A stretch of 64,000 nucleotides of DNA from an uncultured bacterium (GCA_938075305.1 CALJGV010000007.1:186001-250000), one strand, 5' to 3'; numbered from the stretch's first letter, positions 34,125 to 44,036 are shown. Program-made: numbers and translations. Notes: generated by a model from the letters alone, not told the origin.

Positions 34125-35062
34125 TCCGTGGCCGAGACCCCGGCCCCGATGAGCAGGAGCCCTGCACCGACCACCTCCGCCCAGCCGAAGGATTGGCCGA
34201 GGGCCGCCCAGGCGAGCACCGCCGCGCCCGCAGGTTCGAGCAGCACCGTCAGGGAGACCACGTGCACGGGGAGGGATCGCGCCGCCCAGTTCATGGACCC
34301 ATGCCCAACCAGGCCCGGCCCGAGGCCGAGCCACAGGATCGCGAGGACCTCGACGCCCCCCGCCGTGGGCATCCAGAGGGGCGCCCCGGTGAGCGCGATC
34401 CAGGCGCCGATGGTGAGGGCCGCGATGGCGTTCACCCAGGCGAGCAAGGTCGGCAAGGGGAGCGCGTGCCCCACGCCCCGGTTGACGACGAGGTAGGCCG
34501 CGCTGCAGGCGCCGGCGAGGATGGCGAGTCCGTCGCCCAAGAGGGTGGCCGTGCCAGCGTCGGAGCCGGTGAGGATCCCGGTCCCGGTCAACGCGACCCC
34601 AACCCCCACGACGAGCCGCCAGGACACACGATCCCCCAGCAGCAGACCGAAGAGCCCGGCGAAGAGGGTTTGGAGCCCCACGAGCACCGCCCCGTGGGCC
34701 ACAGAGGTGAGCGTCAGGCTGAGTATCCAGAGCGAGAAGTGCGCGCCGAGCAGCGCCCCAGACGCCCAGATGCGGACTCTCGTCCCTCGATCCACGCGGC
34801 CCAACCCGAGCCGCCCTCCTCGGATCAGGGTGATCACGGCCCAGGCGAGGGCCGTGATGGCGACGCGGGAGGCCGCCACGGTGGCCGGGGGTGCGGGGGC
34901 TGCGATGACGATGACCACGGCTGCGCTCGAGAAGACGAGCCAGCTGATGAACAGGCTCGCCCCGAGCCGGCGGCGGTGGGAGGCATCACCCGTCAAGGCC
35001 GCACCTCCCCCCCGGGGAGCCCACGCTGCCCTCGCCCGACGCGGCTCGCCTGATCTCCCCAC
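34097..35062 (-). CDS. EamA-family (DMT superfamily) transporter
   Basis: A 321-residue inner-membrane protein with ten hydrophobic segments in two repeats of five, the EamA/RhaT layout. Each half ends in a typical helix with Gly-rich turn (LVGVGVALTGTGILTG and VVGAGLLLIGAGV). Members export amino acids or other metabolites; the substrate is unknown. The start is taken as GTG 35062, but the first ~33 residues are Arg-rich and a TTG near 34996 would also keep all helices. It starts eight bases after the rhomboid stop, so the two are likely co-transcribed. Confidence 0.8.
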   Translation of the reverse strand: MGRSGEPRRARAAWAPRGGGAALTGDASHRRRLGASLFISWLVFSSAAVVIVIAAPAPPATVAASRVAITALAWAVITLIRGGRLGLGRVDRGTRVRIWASGALLGAHFSLWILSLTLTSVAHGAVLVGLQTLFAGLFGLLLGDRVSWRLVVGVGVALTGTGILTGSDAGTATLLGDGLAILAGACSAAYLVVNRGVGHALPLPTLLAWVNAIAALTIGAWIALTGAPLWMPTAGGVEVLAILWLGLGPGLVGHGSMNWAARSLPVHVVSLTVLLEPAGAAVLAWAALGQSFGWAEVVGAGLLLIGAGVSATDQGGVEPPD

Positions 35063-35070
35063 CCATCACC

Positions 35071-36216
35071 TCAACGGCCCCCGGAGTCCCCTTCAATGAA
35101 CTGAATCCCCTGCCGCGCGATCTCCGCCGCCTCACTCCCGGGCTCGAGGTCGATCACGTCGAGGAAGTGCTGATAAGCAGACGTCGGCCGCTGCATGTTC
35201 TTCAGCTGAACCAACCCCGCCCCGAGGTGCGCGTCGGCGGCCATCAGGCCGGTCGGGTGGGCTGCGAGGACTCGCCTGAAGGCGGAGAGCGCCGCGCGCG
35301 CGTCTCCGGCCTCGGAAAGCCATCGACCGAGGATCAGGACCTCGCGCGGCGCCTCGCGGTCGAGGGCATGGTCATGGGGCCCGAAGAAGGCCCGGGCGGC
35401 CTCGGCCATCTTTCCTGCCGTCACGAGCTCCCTGAAGACCTCCTCTCGCTCAGTGATTGGCCGCGCCGGACGGGTGTCACGGTACTCCCGCGGGCGCGAC
35501 TCTCGCTCTCGCCGGTCCACGAGGAACGCCGCGCCGAGCCCTGCGAAGAAGCCGCCGATGTGGGCCCCATAGGCGACGCCCGAGGGGCCCGCGCTTCCCT
35601 CGGCGAGCGCGGGGAGGATGTTGCTCAGGATGATGTACCCCCCCAGCACCACCCGCGCCGGAATCCGGATCACCTGGGCGAAGACGAACAGGAGCACGAA
35701 GACGTTGACCACGTTTCGCGGGAAGAGGAGGAAGTAGAACCCCATCACTCCCGAGATCGCGCCGCTCGCTCCGACGAGGGGGACCTCCGAGCCCGGCGAC
35801 ATGGCCGCGAAGAAGAGCGTCGCCGCGGCGCCCGTTCCCAGGTAGGAGAGCAGATACCCCCCACGCCCGAGCCGGTGCTCGACGTTGTCCCCGAAGATCC
35901 AGAGGAACAGCATGTTCCCGGCGAGGTGGAAGAAACCACCGTGCAGGAACATCGAGCTGAAGAGCGTCAAGACGGAGGCGTGGGCCGGCTTGAACCCGTA
36001 CTCGAAGACGAACAGGTCGTAGTTCGTCAGCCCCGGAGCCACAGCCCCGCGTCCCAGATCGCGGAGGAGCTCCTGCGCCGCCGTGCTCGAGGGGTCCAGC
36101 GGCCCCCGCAGCAGCACGGCTGCGAAGAGGTAGACCGCGACGTTCACCGCTATCAGGGCCCAGGTGACCAGGGGTCGACCCGGCGGATTGGGCGCATCGC
36201 TGATGGGCAAGAACAT
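35071..36216 (-). CDS. Rhomboid-family intramembrane serine protease
   Basis: A 381-residue protein, ATG at 36216. Six membrane segments carry HGGFFHLAGN (His97, Asn101), the catalytic serine motif VGASGAISG (Ser151) and the catalytic histidine in YGAHIGGF (His219), a complete Ser-His dyad. The C-terminal ~140 residues (from about 240) are cytosolic and helical, with a TPR-like pattern in the last part (ALSAFRRVLAAHPTGLMAADAH). Rhomboids cut membrane protein substrates within or near the bilayer. The adjacent secreted protease and EamA genes give no clue to the substrate. Confidence 0.88.
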   Translation of the reverse strand: MFLPISDAPNPPGRPLVTWALIAVNVAVYLFAAVLLRGPLDPSSTAAQELLRDLGRGAVAPGLTNYDLFVFEYGFKPAHASVLTLFSSMFLHGGFFHLAGNMLFLWIFGDNVEHRLGRGGYLLSYLGTGAAATLFFAAMSPGSEVPLVGASGAISGVMGFYFLLFPRNVVNVFVLLFVFAQVIRIPARVVLGGYIILSNILPALAEGSAGPSGVAYGAHIGGFFAGLGAAFLVDRRERESRPREYRDTRPARPITEREEVFRELVTAGKMAEAARAFFGPHDHALDREAPREVLILGRWLSEAGDARAALSAFRRVLAAHPTGLMAADAHLGAGLVQLKNMQRPTSAYQHFLDVIDLEPGSEAAEIARQGIQFIEGDSGGR

Positions 36217-36310
36217 CGGTCTCTCCGTACACCAGCGCGCTCCGGACGCAGCATGGCCGGCGAGATCATAGGCCCTTCTCCCGCCGAGCACTCCCTTGCC
36301 GTCCACGGAG

Positions 36311-36382
36311 CGGCCCCGCTCGTCCAGATCGGTCGAGCGGGGCCGTGAAGCAGGGGCCGAGCCCCAGGGGTCAGGAGACCCC
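36311..36382 (-). terminator. Tandem hairpins downstream of the subtilisin-like protease gene
   Basis: On the minus strand the protease stop is followed first by a 6-bp hairpin (GGGGTC/GACCCC, 36367-36382, four-base loop). Next comes a 12-bp perfect hairpin (CGGCCCCGCTCG/CGAGCGGGGCCG, 36311-36345, 11-base loop). Neither has a T-run. Position and stability suggest a transcript 3' end, before the rhomboid gene 95 bases further on. Confidence 0.4.
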
Positions 36383-36399
36383 GTTCGAGGGGCGCCGCC

Positions 36400-38925
36400 T
36401 CAGGGGCAGAAGGTCACGCCCAGACCGTCGGTCAGGTTGAAGAGCGCACCGCCTCCGGCGAGGTCGCGATACAGGAACTGGAAGTTCCAGGTCTCCCCGA
36501 CCGCCACCTGACCGCTCGGGTTGGGCGGGGCAGTGTTGTCGAAGGGCAGCGAGGCGGTCCCAAAGAAGTTGGCGGAGGTGACGCCGAGCCGAATCACGGA
36601 TCCGAGGCAGAGCGTTCCATTGCCGACCGGGACGGAGGCGCGGTCAGGCGCGTAGGCGAAGATGCCGATCGTGCCGCCGGGGCAACCCGTGGCCACGAGC
36701 GTCAGGTCGTTGGCGCCGATGCTTGCGCTCCCGCCAGCCAGCATGACCGCCGAGAGGCCCGTGGAGTTGGGCGACGACGAGCAGTAGGACTCGAAGCCGC
36801 AGTTAGCGGGGCACAGCTCAAAGACCTCGAGGTCGTCGACAGCGGCCTCGACGATCGAACCGCCACCGAGGTCTGCAGCGATGAACCGCAGGGTCACGGA
36901 TCCGGCGGGCGAGACGAGGTCACTGACGCGGAACGTCGTGCGGGCCCAACCGCCCGACTGCGGGTCCGGTCCGAGGGTCTCGACGTTCACCCAGTTGGCG
37001 CCGCCGTCCGCGGAGACGTCGACCGTGAAGGTGTCATCGGTGTTGGAACCCGCGGAGTTGTTGTACCAGCGCCAGTAACCGATGTAGGGGTCCGCGGTCA
37101 GCGACACGTCGATCGGCGGGGAGATGAGCGTCGTGAATCCGTTGTCCACGTCGTTCTCGCCGAGGGAGCCGCCGGGACTGCCCTGGCCCGTGACGTAGCA
37201 AAGGGAGCCGCCGACCGTGTGGTCGTCCTCGGGCTGAGCCGCCGTACCGATCGGGTCCACGAGCGTCCAAACGCCGGTGGTCGCCGTGTCGCCGGCGACA
37301 CCAGCGGCCCAGCCGCTGGTGGTCTCGAGGTCGTCCAGCAGGACCACAGCCCGCTCCACCGCCTGGGCAGTGTACGCAGCGGCTGCTCCGGACGTCGGAG
37401 CGAGGGCCGTGTTACCGCTCACCAGGGGGAACTCGAAGTAGTAGCTGACCTCCGACGGGCAAGCGGCTGAGGGGAACGTGGCGCGGAAGGTGTCGTTGCC
37501 GAGGTAGGGCAGCGGCTGCGACACGAAGCCCGCTCCGGTGTCGAACCAGACCAGGGCCGCCGCGGTGTCCGGCGCGTCCGTCCCGGGAGTCACGATCACG
37601 TCGAGCTCGTCGCCGCCAGCCGGGCTCACCTCATCGGGGCGGGCCACGGGGAAGGAGATGCCCACCGAGGTGGCGGGCGTCATCTGCATGGCGAGGTCAG
37701 AGTTGATCCGTCCGTGGCCGAAGAGGTCGTCGATCCCGGCCGCGCCGAGGTCGTCGCAGGACATGCGAAGCACGTCTTCCACCTGCTGCGGGGTGAGGTT
37801 TGGGTTCCGCGACCAGATCAGTCCGCACAGCCCGGCGACCATGGGGCACGCGAAGCTCGTTCCGCTCACGTTGCTGTAGCCGCCGCTGTCGTTGGTGGTC
37901 CGGATCCCGGAGCCGGGGGCGGTGAGGTCCACCAGGGGACCGCGGTTGGAGAAGGAGGCGAGTCCATCCGAGGAGGTCGTGGCGCCAACGACGATGACAT
38001 CGTCATCCCGGTTGCCGTTCATCACATCGGCGGAGTTCCCTGCAGCCCAGACCAGCAGCGCGCCGAGGCTACGAACGTAGGTCCCGGTGGAGTTGACCGT
38101 TCCCGAGGTGACGCCGCTGTAGCTCACGCTCGAGACCTTGTCCCCAACCTCCGCCGAGGTGCGCGCAGCGCGAGTGAGGTTGGAGAGCGACGCACCCCCG
38201 CCCGAGGAGTCGGTCACCCGCATGGTCCGGTGACCGAGGTTCCAGCCCACACCGGAGACGCCGATCCCGTTGTCGCCGTTGGCCGCCGAGGTCCCCACGC
38301 AGAGGGTTCCGTGGCCGTTGATGTCCGTGATCGGCCCCCCCTGGCTCTCCCAGGTATCGCTGGGCGCGTGGTAACCCTCCTGGCGGTGCAGCTGCAGGTC
38401 GGCGTGGGAGAGCAGGATTCCCGTGTCGCAGATGGCGACGATGATCGCGGGATCACCGGTCTCCAGGTCCCATGCCGCGCAGGAGGCCATGCGGTTGGAC
38501 TGATGGTGCCACTGCTGGTTGAACTGGCTGTCGTTCGGGCACGCGATGGGATAGACCGTCCAGTCCGGCTCCACGTACTGGAACGCGCCGGTCCCCAGGA
38601 GTTCGTTGGCCACGCTCGTCTCCGTGGAGCCCGAGGGGACGAGGAAGAGGTACTCGTCGGTGGCCACGACATACTCCTTCAGCTCGTAGGCCTCCAGGGC
38701 GCGTCGGGCGATCCGCTGCAGCTGACGGACCTCATCCGCCGTCTGCCCGCGCTCGGCCGCTCCGGCCACCTGCAGTGGACGGGCGCAGAGGACGCCGGAG
38801 AACTCAAGCTGCCCCTCCACCTCCTGGTAGTTCACGAAGGCCTCTTTGCTCGAGGACTCCTGGGCGTGTGCGAGGGGTACCGCGACGAGCACGGCTGCGG
38901 GAATCAGGCTGGAGAGGAGCGTCAT
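36400..38925 (-). CDS. Secreted subtilisin-like (S8) serine protease with planctomycete-type C-terminal module
   Basis: An 841-residue exported protease; ATG 38925 gives a signal peptide with cleavage near AHAQ (residue 22). A propeptide-like segment (about 25-130) precedes the S8 domain with a complete triad: Asp167 (AICDTGI), His205 (NGHGTLCVG) and Ser357 (GTSFACPMVAG), plus oxyanion Asn297 (AAGNSAD). Residues ~420-510 and ~530-720 are beta-sandwich modules, the second resembling a MAM or P-domain-like jellyroll (DVSADGGANWVNVETLG). The last ~115 residues, ending in NLTDGLGVTFCP, form a module I have seen at the C-terminus of many planctomycete secreted proteins, possibly a surface-sorting or structural domain. 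Confidence 0.88.
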   Translation of the reverse strand: MTLLSSLIPAAVLVAVPLAHAQESSSKEAFVNYQEVEGQLEFSGVLCARPLQVAGAAERGQTADEVRQLQRIARRALEAYELKEYVVATDEYLFLVPSGSTETSVANELLGTGAFQYVEPDWTVYPIACPNDSQFNQQWHHQSNRMASCAAWDLETGDPAIIVAICDTGILLSHADLQLHRQEGYHAPSDTWESQGGPITDINGHGTLCVGTSAANGDNGIGVSGVGWNLGHRTMRVTDSSGGGASLSNLTRAARTSAEVGDKVSSVSYSGVTSGTVNSTGTYVRSLGALLVWAAGNSADVMNGNRDDDVIVVGATTSSDGLASFSNRGPLVDLTAPGSGIRTTNDSGGYSNVSGTSFACPMVAGLCGLIWSRNPNLTPQQVEDVLRMSCDDLGAAGIDDLFGHGRINSDLAMQMTPATSVGISFPVARPDEVSPAGGDELDVIVTPGTDAPDTAAALVWFDTGAGFVSQPLPYLGNDTFRATFPSAACPSEVSYYFEFPLVSGNTALAPTSGAAAAYTAQAVERAVVLLDDLETTSGWAAGVAGDTATTGVWTLVDPIGTAAQPEDDHTVGGSLCYVTGQGSPGGSLGENDVDNGFTTLISPPIDVSLTADPYIGYWRWYNNSAGSNTDDTFTVDVSADGGANWVNVETLGPDPQSGGWARTTFRVSDLVSPAGSVTLRFIAADLGGGSIVEAAVDDLEVFELCPANCGFESYCSSSPNSTGLSAVMLAGGSASIGANDLTLVATGCPGGTIGIFAYAPDRASVPVGNGTLCLGSVIRLGVTSANFFGTASLPFDNTAPPNPSGQVAVGETWNFQFLYRDLAGGGALFNLTDGLGVTFCP

Positions 38926-39027
38926 ATGGAGAGAGAGGGACTGAACGAGGTGGAACGGCTCTGGAGACGAACTGGACACATGGAAGGTTCCCGCAGTCGA
39001 CGGACTGCGTCGACTGAAATCCGCGAC

Positions 39028-42000
39028 TCAGTCGGTGATGACGACGGCGTCATCCAGATACAGGATCTGTCCGCCGGAAGCAGAGGCCGTCAATCGCAGG
39101 GATTGAGCCCCCGCAGGGACGGCGAGGGTGGTCTGGACGCAGGTGAAGGCCGAGGAGGCCGTCACCGGTAGCGTGGTGGAGGCCAGGACCGCCTGCGAGG
39201 CGTCGAGGACCTCGATCGAGAGGCTGGAAGCCCCGCTCCCGCTCGCCCGGAGCAGCACGCTCAGCTCGCAGCTGGCGGCTCCGCTGGCGTCGACCGTCGC
39301 CATGATGGATGAGTCCTCGAGTCGCACCGCCGGTGCGGCGACTCCGCCCTCGGGGACGAGGCCGACGGCGCCGGTGACCTGCCAATCGGCCAACCCCTCG
39401 TCGAAGGATCCGTTGGTCAGGCGGTTGGGATCCGCGGCGGCCACCGCGACCTCGCCGTCGATGACCTCGAGGGTGTCCAGCTCCGGCGACCCGCCGCGCC
39501 TGCCGGAGCCGCTGGCCACGTAGATCCGGCCGTCCACCAGCCCCACTCCGCCGCTGTGTCGCCCATCCACGAGGGAGGGGAGCGTCGTCCAGCGCTCGCT
39601 CACCACGTCCAGGGCCTCGCACTCATCGTGCGCGTCCTGCTGCGTGGGACTCTCGCCACCGACCACCACGGCATACCGCCCCATGGGCACGGCCAGCGCA
39701 CCGGCTCGCTTGGTCGGAATGTCGCGGGCGATCGTCGACCACTGCCCCGAACCGAAGTCATAGATGTCGACCTCGCCGATCGTGTTCCCGAACGGACCCG
39801 GCTGGGTGGTCGTCCGTCCGCCTGCGGCGACGAGCCGGTTGCCGATGAGCACGGTGCTGAAGTGATCGCGGGCGCGGGGCGCGTCGGGCAGCACCTGCCA
39901 CGTCTGGGTCGACGGGTCGTACTCATCGAACCAGGCGCGGGCCCCGCCGTTGTGGCCCTGGTTGTTCCCCCCGAGCAGATAGATCTTCCCGTCCCTCACG
40001 AACGCCCCGTTCGAGCCGCGACGGCGCGCGGCGGGAATGAGCGGACCCTGCGTCCACTGATCGGTGCGGGGATCCCACGTCCACACGTTCGGGACGTTGG
40101 TCTCGTTCGGGTACGAGCCAGTGAAGGCGCCGACGATGTAGACGAGTCCGTCGAGCACGACGGGCTGGAAGTGGTTGATCTCGAAGGGCGGCAAGCCCAT
40201 GGAGGTCCACTTCCCCGTGGTGGGGTCGAATGCCTCGGTCGGCCGGTTGCCGCGCCCCCCCATCAGGTAGAGCCGGCCGTTCACGGTGGCCATCGCGGAC
40301 TCGTGGCGGCAGCTGAGCACCGACCCGTCCGTGGAGGGGAGCTCCTGCCACTGCGCGGGGGACGGGCGGCGGAGCCGGAGCATGCTCGCCACCGAGGGCA
40401 CGCCGTCACCGTCGATGACGAAGAGCATGTACGCACCCGGGGGCGCGATGTTCCCGCTGACGGGGCTCGTGAGGTCGAGCGAGGTGCCGCTCTGCGTGAA
40501 GGGGACCTCGAGGCAGCGCTGGTCCGAGTTGATGCCGTGGGTCGCGCTGCCGAGCCTCACGAGGGTCACCCTGGAGATGACGCTCGATCCACCGAGCTGC
40601 ACCTGGAAGGGCTCGCTGTAGGCCACTTCCTCGGGCGCCGAGACGATCTGAGGCCTGGCCGCGGGCAGTCCCGTGGAGGCTGAGAAGAGGTAGGGCGGGC
40701 GGAACACCTCGGAGGTGAGGCTGCCGACTCCGGGGCTGGAGACCCCGCCGCCGGTCCAGACCGTGGCGTCGGGCAGGAGGATCGAAGTCGAGCGATAGCC
40801 CCGGGGCTCGCTGGAGGCCGCGCAGAAGGTCCAGTCGCCGGTCACCGGGTCCCAGATTTCGGCGACTCGTACGGCGGTGGCGGTGGAGATGGCGCTGTGC
40901 CGACGGGAACCGCCGGTGACGAGCACCGTCCCGTCGGCGAGCACGGTGGCGTCGTGATCCGCCCGTCGGAACATCATGTCCCCCGCGCTGGAGACGGCGG
41001 GGACAGGCCCGGAGACGTCGATCACCACCGCCGAGCTCGCGGCATCCGGAATGGTCGAGAACCGGTCCACACCGCCGAGCACCAGGATTCGGTCGGAGCC
41101 GAGGCTGGCCGCCGATCCCCAGATGCGCTCCATGGACTCGCGCTGGCCCTGGAAGCTCCAGGACCCCGCGCCTTCGGTGTCGAAGACCCCGAGGTTCAGG
41201 TCCCACCCGGCGACCACCACATCCCCCGTCGGCCCGAGGTGGACGAAGGGGAAGAGGCCGTCGACGAACCCGATCCCCACGTCGAGCCACGCGCCCAGGT
41301 CGGCGCCGGGAAGCTCCGCCCAGGAGGTGCCGTCGAAGCGAGCGGGGACGGTGTTGGTTGAGCCCGCATCTCCGCCACCGACCGCCATGAACGAGCCGTC
41401 GCCGAGGGTCAGGCCTGCCGCGGCGTGCCTCGCCTGGCCGGGCGCGTCGGCGGGGATCCACGTGCGCGAGGTGGAGTCGAAGCGACTGAGCTGGTCGGCG
41501 CCCACGGGCGCATTGCCCGCGACCCGGCCCTCGTAGCCGCCGAGGGCGATCAGCTCGCCGGTGGAGAGCCGTCCGAGCGCGGCGCCGTACACCTCCTCGC
41601 TCGGGTGATCGGCGGCGATGTGCGTCCCGGTGCTCGGGTCATAGACATCGGCCACCGTGGTGTCGTGCGGGTCGGAGGTCGGAAGCGTCCCCGGGCCGGT
41701 CGCGATGGCGCTCGAGAACGTGAGGAGCTCGCCCGTGTCGAGCAGCGCTGCCTGGATTGGATCGAGGGGCCACGCGTCCGCCGCGAGCCACTCACCCCGG
41801 ATCGGACGCAACGCTGTCCCGTCCCCGGTCTGGAACCGAGGGGCGGAGAGGAACGCGTCGCCCCAGTTCGCGAGGTCATCCTGGGAGCCGTCCCCCCCAT
41901 CGCGGACCACCAGGACAAGCTCTCGGACCCCCCTGAGGTTCACCCGTCCCGTGAACACCGGAGCATCCGCGCCGGTCAGGAGGCCCGAGCTGTACAGCAG

Positions 42001-42390
42001 GGCCCCGTCTCCGTGAACTTCGAAGACCACGGAGCCAGCGCTCCCGACGGAGTCATCCACGCCAACCCAGCTGCTGAAGCCGAAGGCACGGCGGTCGAGG
42101 TCGAAGCTGATGGCGGTCGTGGAGTGGCACCCGATGCCTTGGGTGTAGGTCTGGCCGCCGATGGTGAGGACTCCGCCGTCGCCAGCTGCGGCTCCGCCGT
42201 TGCTCTGGTCCAACTCGACCGGGCCGAGCCCGTTCTGTGCCCACAGGGCGGGGACCGCTGAGAGGGGCAAGCCCGCCCTCACCGGGGACCGCCCGGTCCC
42301 GACTCCAATGTTGGTAAAGCCGCTCCCGGATTGGGCCACGGCGGGCGCCAGGGTCAGGGCGCTCAGGAGGACGGTGTTCAGACTACGCAT
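39028..42390 (-). CDS. Secreted NPCBM / galactose-oxidase-like / Kelch protein
   Basis: A 1120-residue exported protein (ATG 42390, signal peptide 1-20). Residues ~40-170 match the NPCBM sugar-binding domain (GGQTYTQGIGCHSTTAISFDL). About 190-580 is a galactose-oxidase-like beta-propeller, followed by its E-set domain (about 585-680, THGINSDQR). A second Kelch propeller (about 690-975, GGRGNRPTEAFDPTTGKW-type repeats) precedes a C-terminal carbohydrate-binding-like sandwich (from about NGSFDEGLADWQV). At the copper site the positions equivalent to Tyr272 and His496 of fungal galactose oxidase are Asp and Arg, while the distal His is kept, so oxidase activity is doubtful. It probably binds polysaccharide outside the cell. 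Confidence 0.8.
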   Translation of the reverse strand: MRSLNTVLLSALTLAPAVAQSGSGFTNIGVGTGRSPVRAGLPLSAVPALWAQNGLGPVELDQSNGGAAAGDGGVLTIGGQTYTQGIGCHSTTAISFDLDRRAFGFSSWVGVDDSVGSAGSVVFEVHGDGALLYSSGLLTGADAPVFTGRVNLRGVRELVLVVRDGGDGSQDDLANWGDAFLSAPRFQTGDGTALRPIRGEWLAADAWPLDPIQAALLDTGELLTFSSAIATGPGTLPTSDPHDTTVADVYDPSTGTHIAADHPSEEVYGAALGRLSTGELIALGGYEGRVAGNAPVGADQLSRFDSTSRTWIPADAPGQARHAAAGLTLGDGSFMAVGGGDAGSTNTVPARFDGTSWAELPGADLGAWLDVGIGFVDGLFPFVHLGPTGDVVVAGWDLNLGVFDTEGAGSWSFQGQRESMERIWGSAASLGSDRILVLGGVDRFSTIPDAASSAVVIDVSGPVPAVSSAGDMMFRRADHDATVLADGTVLVTGGSRRHSAISTATAVRVAEIWDPVTGDWTFCAASSEPRGYRSTSILLPDATVWTGGGVSSPGVGSLTSEVFRPPYLFSASTGLPAARPQIVSAPEEVAYSEPFQVQLGGSSVISRVTLVRLGSATHGINSDQRCLEVPFTQSGTSLDLTSPVSGNIAPPGAYMLFVIDGDGVPSVASMLRLRRPSPAQWQELPSTDGSVLSCRHESAMATVNGRLYLMGGRGNRPTEAFDPTTGKWTSMGLPPFEINHFQPVVLDGLVYIVGAFTGSYPNETNVPNVWTWDPRTDQWTQGPLIPAARRRGSNGAFVRDGKIYLLGGNNQGHNGGARAWFDEYDPSTQTWQVLPDAPRARDHFSTVLIGNRLVAAGGRTTTQPGPFGNTIGEVDIYDFGSGQWSTIARDIPTKRAGALAVPMGRYAVVVGGESPTQQDAHDECEALDVVSERWTTLPSLVDGRHSGGVGLVDGRIYVASGSGRRGGSPELDTLEVIDGEVAVAAADPNRLTNGSFDEGLADWQVTGAVGLVPEGGVAAPAVRLEDSSIMATVDASGAASCELSVLLRASGSGASSLSIEVLDASQAVLASTTLPVTASSAFTCVQTTLAVPAGAQSLRLTASASGGQILYLDDAVVITD

Positions 42391-42569
42391 GAATGGGCAG
42401 CGCGGCCGGGCGGTCTCCGGGCCAGGGGCCGCGCCCCATTCGGAGACCCCGCGGCAGTCATCCCTGCCTGGGGGCCCCTGGGAGGGGTGATCAGCCTCAT
42501 CTGGACGCATGGAGCGGCCTCGCGGTTCCCCAAAAGGTACCCCGCTCCGTCCAGCAGGGCCCCGGCGCA

Positions 42570-43937
42570 TCACTCCACGCTGTTTTCCTTGGCGAAGGCC
42601 CGGATATCGGGCTCCCCGATGAGGCGCTCGTACCGGTACGGCTGCGACGGCGGCTGGGTCCGCTTGTAGCCATCGAGCAGCGCCGGAGTGAACTCGGAGA
42701 TCTGGAGCAGACGCTGGGCCGCGTCGTCCCGGAGCGCCGGGGTGTCACAGGCGACGATGATCCGGACCATGTCCTCGATCGCGTCGGTGGGGTTGTACTT
42801 CTTCGGGTACTTCACCCGGTCGTAGACCACCGCCGCATCGGCGAGCTTCTCGTCGTAGAACTCACGCTCGGCCGTGACCAGCTCCTGGCGAAGCTGCTCG
42901 GCCCCGGTCTTGTCCGGCCCGTCCGCGGTCGCGGCGAACTTGGCGATGGAGGCGAAGCCACCCCGGAAGTCCTTCGGCTCGGCCGCGGTCAGCCCCCACA
43001 CGTCCCAGCGCACGTCCTCGAGCGTGTTGGCGCTGCCCGTCTCGGCCACCGGCTCGATCCGCTCCATCAGGCGACGAACGCGGTCCACGCTCGGGTGGGT
43101 CGGGAAGGCCTCGACGAACCAGCGCGCCCTCTTCATGAAGACCCGCGCGTGCGGTCGCTCGCCCTTGGGGTTCCACTTGCTCTCCGAGTACTTGATCAGA
43201 CGCACGTCGACCCAGGGGGTGATCTTCTGGTTCCGGACAGAATCGTCCAGCTCCCCCATCATCTCGTCCTTGTCCTGCTGGGCCTTCTCGACCATCAAGC
43301 GCTGCTGAGGAGTCAGCTCCTCGCCGGCGAGCTGGGTGAGGGTGGCGCGGGCGCCGACGGGGTCGTCGATACGCTCCCGCTCGTAGCGCCCCCACGACGC
43401 GTTGAAGTCGAAGTTCTCACCGGCCAGCCCCTTGGAGGTCTGATTGAGCAGGAGATAGGCCACGAGGACCAGGGCCACCACGACCAGGCCTGCGCCTACG
43501 GACGCGGGGATCGCCGGGCCCTTGGATTGCTGGCGCCGCGAGGAGGACACGCGCCCGCCGCCGCTGCGGCCCTTGGATCGACTCGAGGAGCCTCCCGTGG
43601 AGGCCCCGCGCCGAGGCGCAGCGCTCTTGGGCTTGGCGGGCCCCTCCCCGTCGTCGTACTCGATGGAGAGCTTCGCGCTCCCGATGGTGACCGCCTGGCC
43701 GTCCTTCATCAGGTACGGCCCGGAGACCGCCGCGCCCCCCGCCTTCGCGGGCATGACGCCCTTCGCGATCTTCAAAGTGGCGCCATCCGGTCCCATCTCG
43801 ATCACGCCATGGCGCTCCGCCACGTCGTCCGAGCTGAGCTTGAGGGTCACACCCTCCCCGCTCCCGAAGGTGAGCTTGCCGGAAGAGAGCTTGAACCTGC
43901 GGATCTCGCCGCCTTCATCGAGTGTGAGTCTCGCCAT
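42570..43937 (-). CDS. FHA-domain membrane protein
   Basis: A 455-residue protein. Residues 1-95 form an FHA-like phosphothreonine-recognition sandwich (KLTFGSGEGVTLKLSSDDV..RHGVIEM, GQAVTIGSAKLSI); the usual Gly-Arg and Ser/His core is only partly kept. A Ser/Arg/Gly-rich linker (about 97-145) leads to one membrane helix (about 147-168). The remainder is a helical extracytoplasmic domain of unknown type with PSVDRVRRLMERIEP-like repeats. It probably links a phosphorylation signal to the envelope. It lies 99 bases downstream of the sigma-54 activator gene on the same strand. Confidence 0.65.
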   Translation of the reverse strand: MARLTLDEGGEIRRFKLSSGKLTFGSGEGVTLKLSSDDVAERHGVIEMGPDGATLKIAKGVMPAKAGGAAVSGPYLMKDGQAVTIGSAKLSIEYDDGEGPAKPKSAAPRRGASTGGSSSRSKGRSGGGRVSSSRRQQSKGPAIPASVGAGLVVVALVLVAYLLLNQTSKGLAGENFDFNASWGRYERERIDDPVGARATLTQLAGEELTPQQRLMVEKAQQDKDEMMGELDDSVRNQKITPWVDVRLIKYSESKWNPKGERPHARVFMKRARWFVEAFPTHPSVDRVRRLMERIEPVAETGSANTLEDVRWDVWGLTAAEPKDFRGGFASIAKFAATADGPDKTGAEQLRQELVTAEREFYDEKLADAAVVYDRVKYPKKYNPTDAIEDMVRIIVACDTPALRDDAAQRLLQISEFTPALLDGYKRTQPPSQPYRYERLIGEPDIRAFAKENSVE

Positions 43938-44036
43938 GGCCCCATTGAAGCCGGGGCGAGAACTCCCTGTCGAGGGTCAATCGGGCCAAGCTGCGATCCA
44001 GCCCGGGCGGGCCAGCTTCGGCTCGCTGCCTCGGGC

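Noticed and set aside
37714..39171. 485-codon open frame on the plus strand
   Set aside because: Antisense to the subtilisin-like protease with its intact catalytic triad.
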